Shown piece after piece: positions 42,569 through 51,634 of a DNA stretch of 64,000 nt. Made by a program: the position numbers and the translations under genes. The stretch is from Halosimplex amylolyticum (GTDB lineage: Archaea > Halobacteriota > Halobacteria > Halobacteriales > Haloarculaceae): assembly GCF_051414035.1 (NCBI RefSeq), contig NZ_JBLKNW010000001.1:992001-1056000 (forward strand), written 5' to 3'. The notes under the pieces were generated by a model. That model saw nothing but the letters and a program-made list of their open reading frames with translations. It searched no databases and was not told the DNA's origin. Numbering within the stretch: the first letter of the stretch is position 1; each line of letters starts with the position of its first letter.

Positions 42569-43225
42569 ATGCAACGACGGAGCGTCCTGCGCGGGCTGGC
42601 CGCCCTCACCGCGGGCGCGGCGGTGGCCGGCTGCACGGGCGCCAATCGGGAGGTTCCGGTGGCGGCCCCTGAACCGCCGGACGGAGTTCGCAACTCTGGG
42701 GGCGACGGTGACGCGGGCATCGGGAGCGACGGGAGCGCCGGAGCCGGGGACGGAACGGCCGACACGCCGCAGTTCGCCGTTCCCGAGTGGACCTACGAGG
42801 CGACCGAGGGCGGCGACCTCCTGGTCGTGCTGACCGTGGAGAACCGGTCGCAGGTCCCCCACGAGACGACGATGATGGTCGTCCTCACGGCTGGAAACAA
42901 GCGATTCACGCCGACCGAGCACGTGGCGCTCCAGTCCGGCGCGTCGACGGAGGTTCGGATCGTCGTCCCCGTCCCCTACAGCGAGTACGACGCCGACCCC
43001 GGATTCGAGGTGCAGTTCGAACCCGGGGGCCCCGCGACGCCCATCCCCGAGGGAACGGTGACGCCCTATCCCGAGGACAGGGAGACCGCGACAGCGGGAT
43101 CGACGGACGCCAGCGGATCGAGCGGGACCGACGAGTCGACGACCGGGAGGGATTCGGCCGAGACGACCGAGACGGATTCGGCCGAAACTGATTCGTCCGG
43201 GACGAACTCGACGGCGCCGGAGTAG
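42569..43225 (+). CDS. Tat-exported lipoprotein
   Basis: 218 residues. MQRRSVLRGLAALTAGAAVA then GCTG gives a twin-arginine signal followed by a lipobox (AVAGC), so it should be exported folded and lipid-anchored at Cys22. A Gly/Asp-rich linker precedes a small beta domain at about 70-155 (FAVPEWTYEATEGGDLLVVL, VENRSQVPHETTMMVVLTAG, VALQSGASTEVRIVVPVPYS). The tail is Thr/Ser/Glu-rich. No enzymatic motifs are seen. It sits between bax1 and xpb on the opposite strand. Confidence 0.8.
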   Translation: MQRRSVLRGLAALTAGAAVAGCTGANREVPVAAPEPPDGVRNSGGDGDAGIGSDGSAGAGDGTADTPQFAVPEWTYEATEGGDLLVVLTVENRSQVPHETTMMVVLTAGNKRFTPTEHVALQSGASTEVRIVVPVPYSEYDADPGFEVQFEPGGPATPIPEGTVTPYPEDRETATAGSTDASGSSGTDESTTGRDSAETTETDSAETDSSGTNSTAPE

Positions 43226-43296
43226 CGGGGACGGATCGGCCAGGACAGGCCAACCCGGCCTCATCCGACCCGGACCGTCTCGCCCCGATTCTGGCC

Positions 43297-44670
43297 TCAC
43301 CGCCGTCGACGCGCGACCCGTTCTTCCGCTGTCTCCTCGGTGACGATCTCGTAGAGCAGCGCCCGCTCACCCTCGGCTTTCGGCCGGAGGATCCGCCCGA
43401 GGCGCTGGGTGAACTCCCGCTCGCTCCCGCTGCCCGAGAGCACGACGGCCACGTTCGCGTCGGGGACGTCGACCCCTTCGTCGAGGACGTTCGCCGTCAC
43501 GACCCGGGAGTACTCGCCCGACCGGAACCGTTCGAGGATCTCGCGGCGCTCGCTCGCGCCGGTCTCGTGGGTGATCGCGGGGATCAGAAAGCGCTCGGAG
43601 AGGCGATACACGAGGTCGGTGTGTGCGGTGAAGACGATGATCCGGTCGTCGCCGTGTCGATCGAGGATGTCCTGCAGGCGCTCGACCTTCTCGTCGGCGT
43701 TCATCATCACTTCCCGGGCGCGCTGCTTGGCCAGCAGCGCCTCGCGGGCCTGCGGGTCCGACCCCGAGCGCTTGACGAGTTCCTGGTAGTCGCTGCCGCT
43801 GCGCATGTCGATCCCCGAGGTGGCGAGGTAGTCGGTGAACGTCTCCTGGTGGCGCTCGTAGACGTCCCGCTCTTCCGGTGTCAGCGCCACTTCCAGACGC
43901 TTGATGTCGTAGTCGGCGAGGTGCTCGCCGGCGAGTTCGTCCACGTCGACGCGGTGGACGAGCGGGCCGACGAGTTCCTCGACCACCTCGTGGGCCCCGT
44001 CGGGGCGCTCGAACGTGGCCGTGAGGCCCATCCGGGCCGGTGCCGCGAGCAGGCGGGCGATGTCGCGGTACCCCTCGCCGCCGAGGTGGTGGACTTCGTC
44101 GAAGACGACGAGACCGAAGCGGTCCCCGAGTTCGTCGGCGCGGAGGTACGCCGAGTCGTACGTCGAGACGGTGACGTCGGCGAGACGCTGTTCGCCGCCG
44201 CCGAGCTGGCCGATCTCGCGGCCGAACTCCCGTTCGAGCTCGCGGCGCCACTGTTCGAGCAGGTCGATAGTGGGAACGACGACGAGCGTCGGCGTCCCCA
44301 GCGCCTCCATCGCGGCGATGCCGATGACGGTCTTGCCGCTTCCGGTGGGGAGTTCGAGCACGCCTCGCCGGTCGGCGCGCTCCCAGTCGTCGAGGGCCGT
44401 CCGCTGGTACTCGCGGAGTTCGTACGCGGAGTCGAGGGAGAGATCCGGGAGCGAGACGACGCGGTCGTCGTAGGGTGTCCCGGCGTCGTCGAGGGCAGTA
44501 CAGAGGTCGGTGTAGCGGTGGGCGGGCGCCCGGAGCGTCTTCGAGCGCTCGTCGCGCTCGACGTAGGGCAGGTCGAGGACGCCGCTGCCAGCGTCCTCGG
44601 CGTCGCTGCCGACGTCCTCGGCGCCGGTGATCCGGATCGTGCCTTCCTCGTAAGTGAGCCGGACGGTCAC
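43297..44670 (-). CDS. xpb: XPB/Rad25-type DNA helicase
   Basis: 457-residue SF2 helicase. A short damage-recognition-like N-terminal part (about 1-80) is followed by motif I ELPTGSGKT (107-114), motif II VFDEVHH (DEVH 191-194) and motif III TATFERPDG (217-225); the last corresponds to the region of the XPB RED motif, here with R-P-D. Domain 2 has VFTAHTDLVYRLSERFLIPA, VVTANVLDEGVDVPDANVAV and QRLGRILRPK (motif VI). Archaeal XPB pairs with Bax1 in DNA repair rather than in a TFIIH. It is of the short archaeal type. No operon partner is directly adjacent. Confidence 0.93.
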   Translation of the reverse strand: MTVRLTYEEGTIRITGAEDVGSDAEDAGSGVLDLPYVERDERSKTLRAPAHRYTDLCTALDDAGTPYDDRVVSLPDLSLDSAYELREYQRTALDDWERADRRGVLELPTGSGKTVIGIAAMEALGTPTLVVVPTIDLLEQWRRELEREFGREIGQLGGGEQRLADVTVSTYDSAYLRADELGDRFGLVVFDEVHHLGGEGYRDIARLLAAPARMGLTATFERPDGAHEVVEELVGPLVHRVDVDELAGEHLADYDIKRLEVALTPEERDVYERHQETFTDYLATSGIDMRSGSDYQELVKRSGSDPQAREALLAKQRAREVMMNADEKVERLQDILDRHGDDRIIVFTAHTDLVYRLSERFLIPAITHETGASERREILERFRSGEYSRVVTANVLDEGVDVPDANVAVVLSGSGSEREFTQRLGRILRPKAEGERALLYEIVTEETAEERVARRRR

Positions 44671-44861
44671 TGCGGCGGACTACCCGCGCACGGGAGTTAA
44701 GCGGTGCGGGGTCGGCCCACCGTGGCGGGTCGTCCACCGGCGATACCGGGCGGTCGGTTCGGGGCGTCGGCGGACGGTACCGGTTCGCCGATCGCGCCGT
44801 CCGACCGGTTCCGTCGGTCGGATTCTCAACCCTTTTGTCGCCGCGGCGACTTCCCACGGGT

Positions 44862-45617
44862 ATGACCGAGCAGGACGCGTCCGACCCCGCTGGGGCCGCT
44901 GCAGACGAGACAGGCGCGACCGCAGACGCCACCGAGTTCGACGGGGAGGCCGACGACGGCGCGGGCGACCCCGTCAGTCCCGACGAGGTCATCGACCCCG
45001 ACGAGGCCGACGCGGACGTGGGAGACGGTGCGGACGCGGCGGACGGCGAGGGGAACTTCGAAGCCGTCGCGGACCAGGATCTGATCGACCGCGTCGCCGA
45101 ATCCGACCCCGAGTCGGTCGCTCACGAGCTCGCGGCGCTCCGGACGCGCGTCGACGGGCTGGAGGAGCAACTGGACGCCCGCGAGGAGGAACTCGACGAC
45201 CTGACGGAGAAACTCAAGCGCAAGCAGGCGGAGTTCCAGAACTACAAGAAGCGCATGGAACAGCGCCGCGAAGAAGAGAAACAGCGCGCGACCGAGGACC
45301 TGGTCTCCCGGTTGCTGGACGTGCGCGACAACCTCCAGCGCGCGCTCGAACAGGACGAGGACGTCGACATCAGGGGCGGCGTCGAGTCCACACTGCGGTC
45401 GTTCGACGACGTGCTCGACCAGGAGAACGTCGCCGTGGTCGAACCCGAACCCGGCGAGGACGTCGACCCGCATCGTCACGAGGTGCTCGTGCGCGTCGAA
45501 TCCGACCAGCCCGAGGGGTCCATCGCCGAAGTCCACCGGCCGGGCTACGTCATGGCCGACAAGGTCATCCGCGAGGCGCAGGTCACTGTCAGCGACGGCT
45601 CGGGCGGCGAGGAGTGA
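44862..45617 (+). CDS. grpE: Nucleotide exchange factor GrpE
   Basis: 251 residues. The first 80 are acidic low-complexity sequence. A long helix (ALRTRVDGLEEQLDAREEEL, LTEKLKRKQAEFQNYKKRME) leads to the GrpE head: LVSRLLDVRDNLQRALEQDE, LRSFDDVLDQENVAVVEPEP, VDPHRHEVLVRVESDQPEGS and VHRPGYVMADKVIREAQVTV. GrpE releases ADP from DnaK. It lies 196 bases upstream of dnaK, which also has its own promoter boxes. Confidence 0.95.
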   Translation: MTEQDASDPAGAAADETGATADATEFDGEADDGAGDPVSPDEVIDPDEADADVGDGADAADGEGNFEAVADQDLIDRVAESDPESVAHELAALRTRVDGLEEQLDAREEELDDLTEKLKRKQAEFQNYKKRMEQRREEEKQRATEDLVSRLLDVRDNLQRALEQDEDVDIRGGVESTLRSFDDVLDQENVAVVEPEPGEDVDPHRHEVLVRVESDQPEGSIAEVHRPGYVMADKVIREAQVTVSDGSGGEE

Positions 45618-45778
45618 GGCAGCCGCGGGGCAGTTCGACCTGTCGGACGGGCTAGTTTTCGGCGGCGTAACGCTGGTATTGCGGTCGGATTTATAAGCAC
45701 CGGTCGGTCGCGCCGCCGGTGACGGAAATCGCCCGTCTGGGGCCGTCTGGGTCGCTTCGGGTTCGGTGCATCTAGCAA

Positions 45779-45787
45779 CTTTTAACC
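45779..45787 (+). promoter_or_regulatory. TATA-like box for dnaK
   Basis: ACTTTTAAC lies 27-35 bases before the dnaK ATG at 45814, the spacing for a near-leaderless message. A second box, TTTATAAG, is at 45690-45697 and could serve as an alternative (perhaps stress-specific) promoter. Confidence 0.5.
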
Positions 45788-45813
45788 GGCGCAATCGGGT
45801 ATAGTCGGGTAAG

Positions 45814-47730
45814 ATGGCGAGCAACAAGATTCTCGGAATCGACCTCGGGACCACGAACAGCGCGTTCGCGGTCATGGAGGGGGGCGACCCCGAGATCATC
45901 GTAAACTCCGAGGGCGAGCGGACGACGCCGTCCGTCGTCGCGTTCGACGAGGGCGAGCGACTCGTCGGCAAACCCGCGAAGAACCAGGCAGTCAAGAACC
46001 CCGACGAGACGGTCCAGTCCATCAAGCGCCACATGGGCGAGGACGACTACTCGGTCGAACTCGACGGGGAGGAGTACACGCCCGAGCAGGTCTCGGCGAT
46101 GATCCTCCAGAAGATCAAGCGCGACGCCGAGGAGTACCTCGGCGACGAGGTCGAGAAGGCGGTCATCACCGTCCCGGCCTACTTCAACGACCGGCAGCGC
46201 CAGGCCACGAAGGACGCCGGCGAGATCGCCGGCTTCGAGGTCGAGCGCATCGTCAACGAGCCGACCGCGGCCGCGATGGCCTACGGCCTCGACGACGAGT
46301 CCGACCAGACCGTCCTCGTCTACGACCTCGGCGGGGGCACCTTCGACGTCTCCATCCTCGACCTCGGCGGCGGCGTCTACGAGGTCGTCGCGACCAACGG
46401 TGACAACGACCTCGGTGGCGACGACTGGGACCACGCCATCATCGACTACCTCGCCGAGCAGTTCGAGGACGAACACGGCATCGACCTGCGCGACGACCGC
46501 CAGGCGCTCCAGCGACTGAACGACGCCGCGGAGGAGGCGAAGATCGAACTCTCCAACCGCAAGGAGACCCGCATCGACCTGCCGTTCATCACGACGACCG
46601 ACGAGGGGCCGCTCGACCTCGAAGAGAAACTCACCCGCGCGAAGTTCGAGTCGCTGACCGCGGACCTCATCGAGCGGACGGTCGGCCCGACGGAGCAGGC
46701 GCTCGAAGACGCCGGCTACGACCAGGGCGACATCGACGAGGTCATCCTCGTCGGCGGGTCGACGCGGATGCCCCAGGTTCAGGAGCAGGTCGAGGAGATG
46801 ACCGGCCAGGAGCCCAAGAAGAACGTCAACCCGGACGAAGCCGTCGCGCTCGGCGCGGCCATCCAGGGCGGCGTCCTCTCGGGCGACGTGGACGACATCG
46901 TCCTGCTCGACGTGACGCCGCTCTCGCTCGGTGTGGAGGTCAAGGGCGGGCTCTTCGAGCGGCTCATCGAGAAGAACACGACCATCCCCACCGAGGAGTC
47001 GAAGATCTTCACCACGGCCGCGGACAACCAGACGCAGGTCCAGATCCGCGTCTTCCAGGGCGAGCGCGAGATCGCCAACGAGAACGAACTGCTCGGCGAG
47101 TTCGCGCTGACCGGCATCCCGCCGGCGCCCGCGGGCACGCCGCAGATCGAGGTCTCGTTCAACATCGACGAGAACGGCATCGTCAACGTCTCCGCCGAGG
47201 ACAAGGGCTCGGGTAACGAGGAGAACATCACCATCGAGGGTGGCGCCGGTCTCTCGGACGACCAGATCGAGGAGATGCAGCAGGAAGCCGAGGAGCACGC
47301 CGAGGAAGACCAGGAGCGTCGCGAGCGCATCGAGGCCCGCAACGAGGCCGAGAGCACCATCCAGCGCGCCGAGACGCTGCTGGAGGAGAACGAGGAGAAC
47401 GTCGACGAGGAACTCGTCGAGGACATCGAAGCCGAGATCGACGAGGTCCGGGAGGTCCTCGAAGACGAGGACGCAGACACCGAGGACTACAAGGACGCGA
47501 CCGAGAGCCTCGCCGAGGCGCTCCAGGAGATCGGCAAGCAGATGTACCAGGACCAGGCCGCCGAGGGCGCGGCGGGTGCCGGTGCGGCCGGCGCCGCAGG
47601 TGCCGGCGGCATGGGCGGTATGGGCGGTGCCGGCCCCGGTGGCGCCGCAGGCGCTGGTGCCAGCGGGCAGGGCGAGGAGTACGTCGACGCCGACTTCGAA
47701 GACGTCGACGAGAGCGACGAGGACGAGTAA
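45814..47730 (+). CDS. dnaK: Hsp70 chaperone DnaK
   Basis: 638 residues. ATPase domain: ILGIDLGTTNSAFAVMEGG, TVPAYFNDRQRQATKDAGEI, VYDLGGGTFDVSILDLGGGV, ILVGGSTRMPQVQEQVEEM. Substrate domain from about 385: LLDVTPLSLGVEVKGGLFER, NQTQVQIRVFQGEREIANEN. A helical lid follows, then a Gly/Ala/Met linker (GMGGMGGAGPGGAAGAGASG) and the acidic end DFEDVDESDEDE. It works with GrpE upstream. dnaJ, which often follows dnaK in haloarchaea, is not here; an array of hairpin repeats occupies the place instead. Confidence 0.97.
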   Translation: MASNKILGIDLGTTNSAFAVMEGGDPEIIVNSEGERTTPSVVAFDEGERLVGKPAKNQAVKNPDETVQSIKRHMGEDDYSVELDGEEYTPEQVSAMILQKIKRDAEEYLGDEVEKAVITVPAYFNDRQRQATKDAGEIAGFEVERIVNEPTAAAMAYGLDDESDQTVLVYDLGGGTFDVSILDLGGGVYEVVATNGDNDLGGDDWDHAIIDYLAEQFEDEHGIDLRDDRQALQRLNDAAEEAKIELSNRKETRIDLPFITTTDEGPLDLEEKLTRAKFESLTADLIERTVGPTEQALEDAGYDQGDIDEVILVGGSTRMPQVQEQVEEMTGQEPKKNVNPDEAVALGAAIQGGVLSGDVDDIVLLDVTPLSLGVEVKGGLFERLIEKNTTIPTEESKIFTTAADNQTQVQIRVFQGEREIANENELLGEFALTGIPPAPAGTPQIEVSFNIDENGIVNVSAEDKGSGNEENITIEGGAGLSDDQIEEMQQEAEEHAEEDQERRERIEARNEAESTIQRAETLLEENEENVDEELVEDIEAEIDEVREVLEDEDADTEDYKDATESLAEALQEIGKQMYQDQAAEGAAGAGAAGAAGAGGMGGMGGAGPGGAAGAGASGQGEEYVDADFEDVDESDEDE

Positions 47731-48115
47731 CACGAGTCCGAGGAGCTCTCGTCGGCTCGGAAGTCGCGCGGAGCGAACGAAGTGAGCGAGCACGTCTTCC
47801 GGTGTCTCGAGAAACGAACGGAGTGAGTTTCTCGAGTTTGACGAAGACGAGGACTGAAAGGACGAGTCTTCGTCGTCGGCTCGATAGACGAACGCAGTGA
47901 GTCTATCGGTGTCTTGAGAAGCGAACGGAGTGAGCTTCTCAAGTTTGACGAAAGCGACGAAGACGAGTGAAGCGAGTCTGGAGAGCTTTCTGAACAGGAC
48001 GACGACGAGTAACACGAGGAGTCGTGCTCGTCGGCTCGGGAGACGAGCGGAGCGAAGCAAGCACGGCTACCAGTGTCTCGAAAAACGAGCGAAGCGAGCG
48101 TTTTCCAGGCAGACG
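47731..48115 (+). repeat. Hairpin repeat array downstream of dnaK
   Basis: The 592-base gap 47731-48322 has no gene. It holds about three units beginning TCGTCGGCTCG (near 47750, 47874 and 48028). Each unit contains perfect inverted repeats around an 11-base loop GAACGxAGTGA. They are CTCGAGAAAC/GTTTCTCGAG (47806-47836), CGATAGAC/GTCTATCG (47882-47908), CTTGAGAAGC/GCTTCTCAAG (47913-47943) and AAAACG/CGTTTT (48082-48104). A copy of the dnaK end (GACGAGTAACACGAG) recurs near 48006. Bases 48116-48290 show nothing I recognise. Confidence 0.8.
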
Positions 48116-48293
48116 AGTGGACCGGAGACGACGTATGTGGATTCGGTCGCCGGCACGTCGGTACAGCGGATCGGCTTCTGTTCTCAAGGGTGAATTTTAG
48201 AACGGTGGGCCGCCTCGAAACGTCAACGCAAAATTAGCGCACCTCGAACCCTACCAGTCCGATATATCGCGCACTGAGCATTTTGGGAGAACA

Positions 48294-48302
48294 CTTAATT
48301 AT
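48294..48302 (+). promoter_or_regulatory. TATA-like box for the bat-type regulator
   Basis: CTTAATTAT lies 21-29 bases before the GTG at 48323, in an AT-rich patch, consistent with a leaderless message starting at or near that codon. Confidence 0.5.
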
Positions 48303-48322
48303 CAAACGACCACATTTAGCTT

Positions 48323-50347
48323 GTGAGCCACGACGTCGAGCGCCCAGGGGGAGAGTGGAGCGGCGCGGCGGCCGCGAACGCGGTCGACGAGTCGTTCGTC
48401 GACGTCCTCGGGGGCACTGTCCTCTCGGAGTTGCTCGTCGCGACCGCGCCGGAGAGCTTCGTCGTCGTCGACGACGGGGGGAGCGTCGTCTTCGCGAATC
48501 CCGCGGTCGAGCGGATCTTCGGGTACGAACCGGAGGAGTTGGTCGATCGCCCGCTGGTCGAGTTGATCCCGGAGCGATTGCGCGACGCCCATCGGGCGGG
48601 ATTCGGAGCGTATCTCCGGAGCGGCGAGCGGACCCTCGACTGGGACGAAGTGCGATTCCGGGGACGCCATCGTGACGGTCACGAGATCCCGCTGGCGATG
48701 TGGTTCCGCGAGTTCACCCACGACGGCGACCGGTACTTCGTGGGCGTCTTCAGGGACATTTCGACGCAGATACAGCGGCGCGAACAGCTCGCGTCCGAAC
48801 GGGCCTTCGTCGGGAGTATGTTCGACGCGCTGCCGGACGTGGTGTACGCGTTCGACCGCGAGGGCCGGTTCGTCCGGTGGAACGAACGGGTGAACGAAGT
48901 CACCGGGTACACCGACGAGGAGATAGAGACGCTGAGTCCGCTCGATTTCATCCCGGAGGACGACCACGAACGCGTCGGCTCGGCCATCAGCCGGGTCCTC
49001 GAAGAGGGGTCTGTCGTGACGGTCGAGTCGGCGATCGTGACGCGCGACGGGACCGAGATCCCGTACGAGTTCACGGGCGCACCGCTCGTCGAGAACGGGA
49101 AGGTCGTCGGCCAGACGGGCGTCGGTCGCGACATCTCCGAGCACAGGAGCTACGAGGCGATGCTGGAGCGACTCGACCATCTGAACACGGCGATCCGTTC
49201 GGTCGACCGGGTCCTGGTCGAGGCCGAGACGCGCGGGGAGATCACTCGCTCGGTCTGTGAACGACTCGTCGAAGCGGGCGCCTACTGCGGGGCGGCCATC
49301 GGATCCATCGACAGCGACGGCGGGGGGTTCGACGTCGACGCCTCCGCGGGCCTGGGTCGGAAGATGGTCGAGGTCGCCGAGCGGCACGCGGAAGCGAACG
49401 TCCCGTCGATAGCCACGCGTGCGGCCGAGTCTGGTTCGGTGGAGGTCAGCGAGGGTATCACGAGCGGGCCGATGGTCGAAGGGGAGTGCGAGACCGACCG
49501 CCCCCGGACGTTCGCGGTGGTCCCGTTGGTCGCGGACGGCCAGCGATTCGGACTGCTCGGCCTCTGCACGGACAGAGTTCCGGGTCTGTCGGAGCGCGAG
49601 CGGGCGGTGCTCGGCGAACTCGGCGAGGTGATCGGGAACGCGATCCAGTCTGCGCTGACCCACCAGTTGCTGTACTCGGACACCGTCGTCGAGATCGAAC
49701 TCCGTTCGAGAGACCAGGGCGTTTCGTTCTTCGCGGTCTCCGAGGCGGCGGACTGCCGGCTCGAACTCCAGCGCTCGCTCTCGTTCGGAGACGAACACGT
49801 CTTCTACTTCACGTCGAATGGCGCCCCGCCGGAGCAGGTCCGCGCGGCGGCGTCGTCGGTCGATTCGATCACCACCGTCGACACACTCGACGGGGGTCGC
49901 TTCGAGTTCCGGACGCGAGGGGGGACGATCACGTCGGTGCTGTCGGATCTCGGTGCCAGGACGACGTCGGGCGTGGCGGACTGCGGCGAGGCACGGATCG
50001 TCGCGGAGTTACCCTCCGACGCCGCGGTTCGCGACGTCGTCGACGCCGTGCAGGAAGCGTATCCGGACACCGAACTGGCCGCTCGCCACGAGACCGAACG
50101 CTCGATCCGGAGCCCCGACGAGTTCCGTCGCGGACTCGCGGCCGACCTGACGGAGAAACAGCAGGCCGCGCTCGAGGCCGCGTACTTCGCGGGCTATTTC
50201 GAGTGGCCGGCGCGAACGAGCGACGCCGGCGACGTCGCCGAGACGCTGGACATCGCGCCCCAGACGTTCCACCAGCACCTCCGCGTGGCGGAGCGGAAAC
50301 TCCTCTCGGCCCTGTTCGAGGAGGCCGGTCGCAGACAGTTAGCGTGA
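48323..50347 (+). CDS. Bat-type PAS-PAS-GAF-HTH10 regulator
   Basis: 674 residues. PAS 1 at about 35-150 (ESFVVVDDGGSVVFANPAVE to YFVGVFRDIS), PAS 2 at about 165-280 (DALPDVVYAFDREGRFVRWN to VGQTGVGRDIS), GAF at about 290-440 (VCERLVEAGAYCGAAIGSID, TFAVVPLVADGQRFGLLGLC) and a bacterio-opsin activator domain at about 450-600. The final HTH_10 is at about 610-665 (LTEKQQAALEAAYFAGYFEW and DVAETLDIAPQTFHQHLRVA). These proteins sense redox, oxygen or light through PAS/GAF cofactors and bind DNA directly. The ligand here is unknown. The start is GTG. Confidence 0.9.
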   Translation: MSHDVERPGGEWSGAAAANAVDESFVDVLGGTVLSELLVATAPESFVVVDDGGSVVFANPAVERIFGYEPEELVDRPLVELIPERLRDAHRAGFGAYLRSGERTLDWDEVRFRGRHRDGHEIPLAMWFREFTHDGDRYFVGVFRDISTQIQRREQLASERAFVGSMFDALPDVVYAFDREGRFVRWNERVNEVTGYTDEEIETLSPLDFIPEDDHERVGSAISRVLEEGSVVTVESAIVTRDGTEIPYEFTGAPLVENGKVVGQTGVGRDISEHRSYEAMLERLDHLNTAIRSVDRVLVEAETRGEITRSVCERLVEAGAYCGAAIGSIDSDGGGFDVDASAGLGRKMVEVAERHAEANVPSIATRAAESGSVEVSEGITSGPMVEGECETDRPRTFAVVPLVADGQRFGLLGLCTDRVPGLSERERAVLGELGEVIGNAIQSALTHQLLYSDTVVEIELRSRDQGVSFFAVSEAADCRLELQRSLSFGDEHVFYFTSNGAPPEQVRAAASSVDSITTVDTLDGGRFEFRTRGGTITSVLSDLGARTTSGVADCGEARIVAELPSDAAVRDVVDAVQEAYPDTELAARHETERSIRSPDEFRRGLAADLTEKQQAALEAAYFAGYFEWPARTSDAGDVAETLDIAPQTFHQHLRVAERKLLSALFEEAGRRQLA

Positions 50348-50542
50348 CCGAACCCGTACCTGTCTATTCTGGCACGCCGCTCAATGCCCTCCGTCGGTAA
50401 TGTATCGTGTGTTCGAAGTCGAATCGAACCCGGCGTGTCGATCGCGATCGGGCGCCGACGCGGACTCCGGGAGGAACTCCGGCCGGCGTGACTCGACGGT
50501 CCCGTGGCGTCGGCCGGTAACGAGGGTTCGGTCCGGCCAGCG

Positions 50543-50818
50543 ATGACCGCGATCGACGACTGGACGGTCACGAACGCCTACGGCGACGATCCGCCGAGCG
50601 TCGCGATCGTCAGAGCCGTCGCCGCCGCGACGGACCAGACGGTCACGGACCTGCGGCCGCTGTTTCACGTCGTCGACTCGGACTCGCTCGACCGCCTCTT
50701 CGACGGGGAGGGCGACCCCTCGGTCCGGTTTCGCTACGAGGGCTGTGACGTGACGGTCAACAGTACGTACGTCCTCGTCCGAGCGGCCGACGACGCAGCC
50801 AGGCCACCGAACCGGTAG
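50543..50818 (+). CDS. HalOD1 output-domain protein
   Basis: 91 residues from MTAIDDWTVTNAYGDDPPSV (GTG 50504 is an alternative start). AIVRAVAAATDQTVTDLRPL then FHVVDSDSLDRLFDGEGDPS and VRFRYEGCDVTVNSTYVLVR match the small HalOD1 domain, which haloarchaea use as a stand-alone or fused signal-output module. It follows the bat-type regulator on the same strand and could work with it. Mechanism unknown. Confidence 0.82.
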   Translation: MTAIDDWTVTNAYGDDPPSVAIVRAVAAATDQTVTDLRPLFHVVDSDSLDRLFDGEGDPSVRFRYEGCDVTVNSTYVLVRAADDAARPPNR

Positions 50819-50851
50819 CGGCGGACGCACGGCGAGCGGTCGACCGGCCCG

Positions 50852-51448
50852 TCAACCGGCGTATCGCTTCGCGGTCGTGTACGCTTCGCGGACCCGTTTG
50901 AACTCGTCCTCGTCGCCGCCCTGATCGGGGTGGACCTCCTTGACCTTCCGCCGGTAGGCGGCTTTCACCTCGTCGAGACTCGCCGAGGCCGGGACGCCCA
51001 GTTCGGCGAAGGCGGCGAGCGTGGGGTCGACGTGCTCGTCGTCGGGGCCGAAGTCGACGTCGGGTACGTCGAACGGGAGCCTGTCGCCGAGCTGGACGCC
51101 CGGCATCTCGTGTTCGACGAGCACGGGGACCGTCGGCGAGCGCTCGATCCGGTAGTACGCACGGGCGTCGAACGTGATCGCGACGTCCCGTTCGGGGAGA
51201 TAGAAGGCGACGTGCTGGCCCTCGACGAAGTGGTCCTCTGCGAAGGGCTCGTCGATGGCTTCGAGGTACTCTCTGAGTTCGGTCCGGCGGCGACCCTCGC
51301 CTCCGTCTCGGCGCCGCCGGGCCTGTCGAGTGGGGAACCGTCTGTTCGCGACGACGAACAGGAAGGCGGCGAGGACGCTACTCGCGACGCCGAGGCCGAG
51401 CCCGACGAGGAACCACCGGGGCAGCGCGAGCAGGCCGTCCAGTACCAC
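50852..51448 (-). CDS. Membrane-anchored J-domain protein
   Basis: 198 residues. An N-terminal helix (LPRWFLVGLGLGVASSVLAA) is followed by a basic Arg-rich patch, a beta-rich middle domain (HVAFYLPERDVAITFDARAY, VPVLVEHEMPGVQLGDRLPF) and a C-terminal J domain (LGVPASASLDEVKAAYRRKV, EVHPDQGGDEDEFKRVREAY) with the essential HPD motif. It should stimulate an Hsp70, probably DnaK at 45814, at the membrane. It lacks the G/F and zinc domains of true DnaJ. Confidence 0.87.
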   Translation of the reverse strand: MVLDGLLALPRWFLVGLGLGVASSVLAAFLFVVANRRFPTRQARRRRDGGEGRRRTELREYLEAIDEPFAEDHFVEGQHVAFYLPERDVAITFDARAYYRIERSPTVPVLVEHEMPGVQLGDRLPFDVPDVDFGPDDEHVDPTLAAFAELGVPASASLDEVKAAYRRKVKEVHPDQGGDEDEFKRVREAYTTAKRYAG

Positions 51449-51634
51449 GCGCGGGCGTTGGCGTCGCCGAAATATGAAAGTCTCGGGAGCGACGGTCGAT
51501 GCCGAGCGTCGGTGCGGCGACGATTGAATAGCAACAGAGGGGCGAAGGTAGAGTGGAAACAGAGGGGCGACGGTGGGGAAGAAACCAAGCGGCGACAGAC
51601 TGGCGACGGGAGACGTCGACGGAGCGGCGGTCGG

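Noticed and set aside
44835..44861. Upstream start for grpE
   Set aside because: It would add nine Arg/Pro-rich residues unlike GrpE; the ATG at 44862 begins the expected acidic N-terminus.
47749..48115. CRISPR array after dnaK
   Set aside because: The units are 108-154 bases, contain varied hairpins, and lack short identical repeats separated by unique spacers. No cas genes are near. I saw no CRISPR array elsewhere in the window.
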